A stretch of DNA of 64,000 nt from Stutzerimonas stutzeri (GTDB lineage: Bacteria; Pseudomonadota; Gammaproteobacteria; Pseudomonadales; Pseudomonadaceae): positions 1-64,000 of the forward strand of contig DGLA01000026.1 of the NCBI GenBank assembly GCA_002387205.1, read 5' to 3'. Positions within the stretch are counted from its first letter, which is position 1. Each line of letters starts with the position of its first letter. Of the stretch, positions 59,119 through 64,000 are shown piece by piece. Both the position numbers and the translations under genes were made by a program. The notes beneath the pieces were generated by a model. That model saw nothing but the letters and a program-made list of their open reading frames with translations, was not told the origin of the DNA and ran no database searches.

Positions 59119-60508
59119 ATTCGCCTTCATCGGGCGAGAATCCGCCAGCATCGGTAAACACCAGGCCGTGCTTGCGCAGCTTGTCGTGGAGCGTTTTGCG
59201 GGGCAGGCCCAGGGCTTCGGCCACGCTGCGCAACGAACCGTGCGGGCGCGCCAGCTCGGCGGCGATCAAGGCACGTTCGAAGCCGTCTACCTGTTCGCCC
59301 AGGCCTTTGCCCGCGACGCCGGGGGTGCTTTCGGCCGGGCGGCCGGGGTCGTCGAGGCCCAGATCCAGGCCCAGGGCGAAGCGTTCGGCGGTGTTCTGCA
59401 GCTCGCGTACGTTGCCTGGCCAGGTGTGGCGTAGCAGCTGGGCGCGCTGGTCCGGTCGCAGCTCCCGGATCGTCAGCCCGTGACGGTTGGCAGCCGTTTC
59501 GGAGAAATGCTGGAAGAGAAACAGCAGGTCCTCGCTACGCTCGCGCAGAGGCGGGATGCGCAGGGGCGCAACGTTCAGGCGGTAGTAGAGGTCGGCACGA
59601 AAGCGCCCCTGGTCCGCGGCCTGGCGCAAGTCTTCCTTGGTCGCGGCAATGACCCGAATGTCGAGCGGTATCGTCTGGTTGCCACCCAGGCGCTCTACCA
59701 CACGCTCCTGGAGCATGCGCAGCAGCTTTACCTGCACATCCAGGCTCATGCTTTCGATTTCATCGAGGAACAGGGTGCCGCCGTTGGCAAACTCGAACTT
59801 GCCGATGCGGCGCTTCTGGGCGCCGGTAAAGGCGCCGGCCTCATGTCCGAACAGTTCGCTTTCGACCACCGACTCGGCCAGCGCCCCGGCATTGATCGCG
59901 ACGAACGGCCCGCTGCGACGGCTCGACAGGTCGTGCAAGGCACGGGCGACGACTTCCTTGCCGGCGCCGGTTTCGCCAAGGATGAGGACGTCCGCCTGGG
60001 TGCCGGCCAGTGCGCCGATCTGGTCGCGCAGGCGCTGCATGGCCGGCGACTGGCCAAGCAGGCGGGTCGACAGCTGCTGCCGGTCGGCCAGCGCCAGGCG
60101 CAGGCTGCGGTTGTCCAGCACCAGCTGGCGCAGGGCGAGCGCCCGCCGCACGCTGTCGAGCAGCGCATCGCTGGGAAAGGGCTTTTCCAGAAAGTCGTAG
60201 GCGCCGGCGCGCATCGCCTGCACCGCCAGCTGGATGTCGCCGTGGCCGGTGATCAGCAGCACCGGCAACTCGCTGTCGAGCCTGTGCAGCTGCTGTTGCA
60301 GCTCCAGGCCGTCGATGCCCGGCATGCGGATATCGCTGACCACCACGCCGGGCCAGTCTGCCGGGAGCAAGCCGGCCAGTCCCCGCGCATCACCGAGACC
60401 CAGCACCTTGAGGCCGGCGAGGTCGAGCGTCTGGCTTAGCGCCTTGCGCAAGTGCGGATCATCGTCGACCAGGACGACCTGGACATGCGGGTCGATCGTA
60501 TGGGTCAT
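59117..60508 (-). CDS. dctD: C4-dicarboxylate response regulator DctD
   Basis: NtrC-type activator of sigma-54, 463 residues: receiver (about 10-125, acceptor Asp in VSDIRMPG), AAA+ domain (Walker A GETGAGKE, GAFTGA loop, Walker B FLDEIESM), and C-terminal Fis-type HTH (EALGLPRKTLHDKLRKHGL). The intact GAFTGA shows it can contact sigma-54. Phosphorylated by DctB encoded upstream; target is the promoter at 58877. Confidence 0.95.
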   Translation of the reverse strand: MTHTIDPHVQVVLVDDDPHLRKALSQTLDLAGLKVLGLGDARGLAGLLPADWPGVVVSDIRMPGIDGLELQQQLHRLDSELPVLLITGHGDIQLAVQAMRAGAYDFLEKPFPSDALLDSVRRALALRQLVLDNRSLRLALADRQQLSTRLLGQSPAMQRLRDQIGALAGTQADVLILGETGAGKEVVARALHDLSSRRSGPFVAINAGALAESVVESELFGHEAGAFTGAQKRRIGKFEFANGGTLFLDEIESMSLDVQVKLLRMLQERVVERLGGNQTIPLDIRVIAATKEDLRQAADQGRFRADLYYRLNVAPLRIPPLRERSEDLLFLFQHFSETAANRHGLTIRELRPDQRAQLLRHTWPGNVRELQNTAERFALGLDLGLDDPGRPAESTPGVAGKGLGEQVDGFERALIAAELARPHGSLRSVAEALGLPRKTLHDKLRKHGLVFTDAGGFSPDEGE

Positions 60509-60509
60509 G

Positions 60510-62309
60510 CTAGTCCTCGCTTGGAAAGACGACGCCGGGGTCGGCCGAATGCAGATGAAGGCTGATCTGGGCGCCGCCGTCTGGATGGTTGGTCAGGGTC
60601 AGTTCGCCGTCCAGGGCGCGTGCCAGGGTATCGCAGATGGCCAGGCCGAGGCCCAGCCCCTGGGCGCTGGTCTTGGTGGTGAAGAAGGGTTCGCGGGCGC
60701 GTTGCAGCGCCTCGCCGGAAAAGCCCGGGCCGTTGTCGCGCAGGGTCAACAGCACGCCGTCGCCCTGGCGTTCGGCACGTAGCCAGATGCGCCGCACCGG
60801 AGGCCGCTCCACCAGCGCATCGAGGGCGTTGGCCAGGAGATTGGAGATGATCTGCCGCAGCCGCGTTTCGCCGGCCTGTACCCATAGCGTTGCATCCGGC
60901 AGGTCGCGAATCAGCTCCACGCCCATGGCCTGGCGCCGCTTGGCCAGCAACGCAAGGGCATCATCGAGCGCCGGCTGCAGCGCGACCCGTTCGGGTGCAT
61001 GACGGTCGCGGCGGGCAAAGGCGCGCAAATGGGCAATGATCGAAGCCATGCGCGCCGTCAGCTCGCTGATCAGCCGTAGATTGTCGCGGGCCTCTTCGCT
61101 GCGCTGCTGATCGAGCAGCACGCCCGCATTGTCCGCATAGCTGCGAATCGCCCCGAGCGGCTGATTGAGTTCATGGCTGATGCTGGCGGACATGGTGCCC
61201 AGCGCCGAGAGCTTGCCGGCCTGGAGCAGCTCATCCTGGGCGCGGACCAGCTCCTGCTGCGCCTGCTCGCGCTCCAGGACCTCCTGCTTGAGCCGGCTGT
61301 TCAGTGCCTCAAGATCCTGGGTTCGCTGCTGCACACGCAGCTCCAGCTGCTGGCGGGCCTTGGCATCCAATGCGATGCGTTCCAGATAATGGCGGCGACG
61401 CTGCATCAGCAGGCCGATGAGCAGGAGCAGGGTGGCCAGGGTCGCCGCACCTATCGCCACGACGGTTTGTACGGGCCGCTCGACCAGGCTGATGGGGGCA
61501 AGGATGCGAACGGTCCAGCCGGTTTCCTTGAGTTCGCGGCTCTGGATCAGCCAGGCATCGATGTCGAGGGTGAGGTCCCTCGGCTCGAGGGTCGGATAGG
61601 GTCGTTCGGAGGCGATCTGCTCGCGTTCCTCATGATCCAGGGCTCGGCTGGCATGGAAGCGCCAGTCCGGTCTGGAGGTAAGGATGACCACGCCAAAGCT
61701 GTCGGTCACCATCAGCTGCTCAGGGGTGCTGCCCCAGAGCGTTTCGGTGTGGTCCAGATCGACCTTGACCACCAGCACGCCAAGCAGCTCATCGCCATCG
61801 CGCACAGCGGCGCCAAAATAGTAGCCACGTTTGCCGGAAGTGGTGCCCAAGCCGAAGAACCGGCCAAGCTTGCCGGCCATGGCTTCGCGGAAATAGGGTC
61901 GGAAGGCGAAATTGCGCCCGACGAAGCTGTCTTCTTCATTCCAGTTCGAGGCGGCCAGCGTGGTGCCATCCGGCGCCATCAGGTAGATGACGTCCGCGCC
62001 GGTTTCCTTGCGCAGCTGATCGAGCAGCCGATTGGCCTGGTCCTTGGTGGCCGGGTTGTCTCCCTCGCGCAACGCGGTGCGCAAGGTCGGCAGGTCGCCA
62101 AGGATGCGGGGCAGTACCTCATAGCGGCGCAGCGAGCCGAGCAGGTTGGCCACGTAGAGATCGAGGGTCTGGCGGTTCTGCTCGATCAGCTCGTTGCTGT
62201 AGTAACGCTCGGCCAGCTGTTGCAATGGCCACAGCAGCGGCGCGAGCAGCAGGGCCAGCAGGGCCAGGTTGCGCCAGCGTGGGCGCCGGGGAGATACGGG
62301 TGAGGTCAT
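60510..62309 (-). CDS. dctB: C4-dicarboxylate sensor kinase DctB
   Basis: Membrane histidine kinase, 599 residues: TM1 (about 14-32), a periplasmic tandem-PAS dicarboxylate sensor (about 35-275), TM2 (about 285-306), a coiled coil, HisKA with His in SISHELNQPLGAIRSY, and HATPase (DNGPGFS, GLGLGLAI). ATG 62309 starts just before TM1. Coupled to dctD, one base apart. Same order as dctB-dctD-dctP in P. aeruginosa. Confidence 0.95.
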   Translation of the reverse strand: MTSPVSPRRPRWRNLALLALLLAPLLWPLQQLAERYYSNELIEQNRQTLDLYVANLLGSLRRYEVLPRILGDLPTLRTALREGDNPATKDQANRLLDQLRKETGADVIYLMAPDGTTLAASNWNEEDSFVGRNFAFRPYFREAMAGKLGRFFGLGTTSGKRGYYFGAAVRDGDELLGVLVVKVDLDHTETLWGSTPEQLMVTDSFGVVILTSRPDWRFHASRALDHEEREQIASERPYPTLEPRDLTLDIDAWLIQSRELKETGWTVRILAPISLVERPVQTVVAIGAATLATLLLLIGLLMQRRRHYLERIALDAKARQQLELRVQQRTQDLEALNSRLKQEVLEREQAQQELVRAQDELLQAGKLSALGTMSASISHELNQPLGAIRSYADNAGVLLDQQRSEEARDNLRLISELTARMASIIAHLRAFARRDRHAPERVALQPALDDALALLAKRRQAMGVELIRDLPDATLWVQAGETRLRQIISNLLANALDALVERPPVRRIWLRAERQGDGVLLTLRDNGPGFSGEALQRAREPFFTTKTSAQGLGLGLAICDTLARALDGELTLTNHPDGGAQISLHLHSADPGVVFPSED

Positions 62310-62414
62310 GCAGGTGCGCCTGTGGTTCGGGCACATTATGCACGTTCATGGCCTCGCTGGAGCTGCAGAAGCGCGTGTCATGCGACTGGTCATCCGGCTC
62401 TGACGATGCGCCTG

Positions 62415-63326
62415 TCAGACGCCTTGCGCAGCCTTCAGGTCCTGCTGAACCGGGTCAGCGGATTGTTCGCCCAGGCACTGCTGCAGGGCGGTCTGCCAGT
62501 CCGGCAGCCCCACGCCCCAGTCGCGCTGCAGCCGCGTGCAGTCCAGCCGCGAGTTAAGTGGACGCTGGGCGGCGGTGGGGTAGTCCTTCGAGTGAATGGG
62601 GGTGAGTCTGGCCCGTAACCGGCCCTGCTGGCGGAGATCTTCGGCGATGCTGCAGGCGAACCCATACCAGGACGTTTCACCACTGGCTGTCAGGTGGTAA
62701 AGCCCGCTGGCACTGCCCTCGCCGTTTCGCCACTTGCGCACCAGCTCGGCGGTAACCGAGGCAATGGTGCCGGCCCAGGTGGGTGAGCCGATCTCGTCAT
62801 CGACCACTGAAAGCGTGTCGCGCTCCTGCAGCAAGCGCTGCATGGTCAGCAGGAAGTTGCGCCCGTGCTTCGAATAGACCCAGCTGGTGCGCAGGATGAG
62901 ATGTTGCCCGCCCACCGCCTGGATGGCTTCTTCACCGGCCAGCTTGCTTGCGCCATAGACACTCAGCGGAGCGGGCCGATCCTCTTCCAGATACGGCGTC
63001 GGCTTGACACCTGAGAACACGTAGTCAGTGGAGTAGTGCACCAGCGGTATTCCCAGGCGTGCCGCTTCTTCGGCCAGCACCCCAGGTCCGATGGCGTTTA
63101 CCGCATAGGCCTGCTCACGCTTGCTCTGTGCAGCGTCCACCGCGGTGTAGGCCGCGGCGTTGATGATCAGGTCGGGACGTAGCAGGCGTACCTGCTGGCG
63201 GATCTGGCCCGGCTGTGCCAGGTCCAGCGAGTGATGACCCAGGGCGAGAACCTTTCCATCACCGGCGAGTGCCCGTTGCAGCTCCTGGGACAGCTGTCCC
63301 GTGCTGCCGGTGATGAGGATCTTCAC
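62415..63326 (-). CDS. rfbD: dTDP-4-dehydrorhamnose reductase
   Basis: NADPH-dependent last step of dTDP-L-rhamnose synthesis (LPS/exopolysaccharide). 303 residues; Rossmann motif GSTGQLSQEL, substrate site YSTDYVFSG, and catalytic YGASK (YxxxK). The start is a GTG at 63326 overlapping the rfbC stop (GTGA). Gene order rfbA-C-D differs from rmlBDAC of P. aeruginosa although the locus is the same. Confidence 0.95.
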   Translation of the reverse strand: MKILITGSTGQLSQELQRALAGDGKVLALGHHSLDLAQPGQIRQQVRLLRPDLIINAAAYTAVDAAQSKREQAYAVNAIGPGVLAEEAARLGIPLVHYSTDYVFSGVKPTPYLEEDRPAPLSVYGASKLAGEEAIQAVGGQHLILRTSWVYSKHGRNFLLTMQRLLQERDTLSVVDDEIGSPTWAGTIASVTAELVRKWRNGEGSASGLYHLTASGETSWYGFACSIAEDLRQQGRLRARLTPIHSKDYPTAAQRPLNSRLDCTRLQRDWGVGLPDWQTALQQCLGEQSADPVQQDLKAAQGV

Positions 63327-63868
63327 GCAAACAGCTCCGCTTCGCTGAGCACCTTGCCGTCGATGTCCTTCTGCGACAGCTGGGGCGGTTCCTCGAAGGG
63401 CCAGTCGATGCCGATCTGCGGATCATTCCAGAGCAGCGAGCGCTCGTGGGCCGGCGCGTAGTAATCGGTGGTCTTGTAGAGGAACTCGGCGCTCTCGCTG
63501 AGCACCACGAAGCCATGCGCAAAGCCTTCGGGAATCCACAGCTGACGCTGGTTTTGCGCGCTCAGATGGCAGCCGACCCAGCGCCCGAACGTCGGCGAGC
63601 TGCGACGCAGATCGACGGCTACGTCGAACACTTCTCCGGCTACCACACGCACCAGCTTTCCCTGGGGCTGCTGGATCTGATAATGCAGCCCGCGCAGCAC
63701 GCCGCGCTGGGATTTGGAATGGTTGTCCTGCACGAAGCTGCGCTTGAGCCCCGTTGCCGCTTCGAAAGCGGCAGCGTTGAAGCTCTCATAGAAGAAACCG
63801 CGCTCGTCGCCGAAGACCTTGGGTTCGATGATCAGCACGTCGGGGATATCGGTGGCGACGACCTTCAT
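63323..63868 (-). CDS. rfbC: dTDP-4-dehydrorhamnose 3,5-epimerase
   Basis: Cupin-fold epimerase of the dTDP-L-rhamnose pathway, 181 residues. The family core DNHSKSQRGVLRGLHYQ (about 48-64, catalytic His) and the DVAVDLRRSSPTFG block (about 84-97) are intact. The ATG at 63868 overlaps the rfbA stop by 4 bases. Confidence 0.96.
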   Translation of the reverse strand: MKVVATDIPDVLIIEPKVFGDERGFFYESFNAAAFEAATGLKRSFVQDNHSKSQRGVLRGLHYQIQQPQGKLVRVVAGEVFDVAVDLRRSSPTFGRWVGCHLSAQNQRQLWIPEGFAHGFVVLSESAEFLYKTTDYYAPAHERSLLWNDPQIGIDWPFEEPPQLSQKDIDGKVLSEAELFA

Positions 63869-64000
63869 GCGTCTTCACCGGCCAGCTTGAACAGGTACTG
63901 ACCGTAGCCGGTCTTGCCCAGAGCGTCGGCGCGACGCAGCAGCTGCTCGCGGTCGATCCACTTGTGCTGGTAGGCAATCTCTTCCAGGCAGGCGACTTTC
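63865..64000 (-). CDS. rfbA: glucose-1-phosphate thymidylyltransferase, C-terminal part
   Basis: Only the last 44 codons are inside the window; the 5' part lies beyond the right edge. They read VACLEEIAYQHKWID ... LGKTGYGQYLF and end in TGA at 63867-63865, typical of the RmlA C-terminus. First enzyme of dTDP-rhamnose synthesis, coupled to rfbC by an ATGA overlap. Confidence 0.92.
   Translation of the reverse strand, partial: KVACLEEIAYQHKWIDREQLLRRADALGKTGYGQYLFKLAGEDA

Overview
The window reads as chromosome of a Pseudomonas of the stutzeri group (Stutzerimonas). Three things point there. The first 21 kb follows the gene order known next to oriC in Pseudomonas (plsC/lptA, gmhB, glyS, glyQ, tag, lpxL-like, PilZ, trkA, rsmB, fmt, def, LysM protein, dprA, tsaC, qor, hemF, aroE). 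A 689-residue trehalose synthase closely resembles, from memory, the enzyme described from P. stutzeri. At the right end, rml genes are followed by dctBD and dctPQM, as in P. aeruginosa. Codon use is GC-rich except in a few short islands.

Layout. 1-21 kb: housekeeping genes (lipid A and phospholipid acylation, glycyl-tRNA synthetase, DNA repair, K+ uptake, translation start, heme and shikimate synthesis), interrupted at 6.7-9.9 kb by an ectoine-type ABC importer (ehuBCDA). 21-29.4 kb: a DUF883 protein, the PBP7-type endopeptidase pbpG, a metal-uptake-like cluster (His-rich small protein, TonB receptor, PepSY membrane protein) and treS. 29.9-36 kb: signalling genes (EAL protein with a degenerate GGDEF, membrane GGDEF protein with an I-site, DUF2934 protein, hybrid histidine kinase). 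37.2-39.4 kb: an AT-rich insert with the structure of integron gene cassettes but no integrase; one cassette gene is frameshifted at a T9 run. 39.4-46 kb: accessory genes set among interspersed hairpin repeats, including a hipBA toxin-antitoxin locus with three operators exactly 50 bp apart and a tetR-MFS pair with its own palindrome. 46-55 kb: ABC exporter, a decayed NadR-like ATPase gene, a 5'-nucleotidase, the ktrBA K+ uptake pair, a stress-like protein and a YghU-type glutathione transferase. 55.6-62.3 kb: C4-dicarboxylate TRAP transporter dctPQM behind a sigma-54 promoter, with its dctBD two-component system. 62.4-64 kb: dTDP-rhamnose genes rmlD, rmlC and the 3' end of rmlA.

How it fits together. 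Osmotic and ionic adaptation recurs (trkA, ktrAB, ectoine-type uptake, trehalose synthase). The dct block is a complete sense-activate-transport module. The least explained part is the cassette insert at 37.2-39.4 kb: its gene products are unrecognised, and cassette genes of this kind are often adaptive or defensive. No rRNA, tRNA, CRISPR array, intact insertion sequence or prophage was seen.
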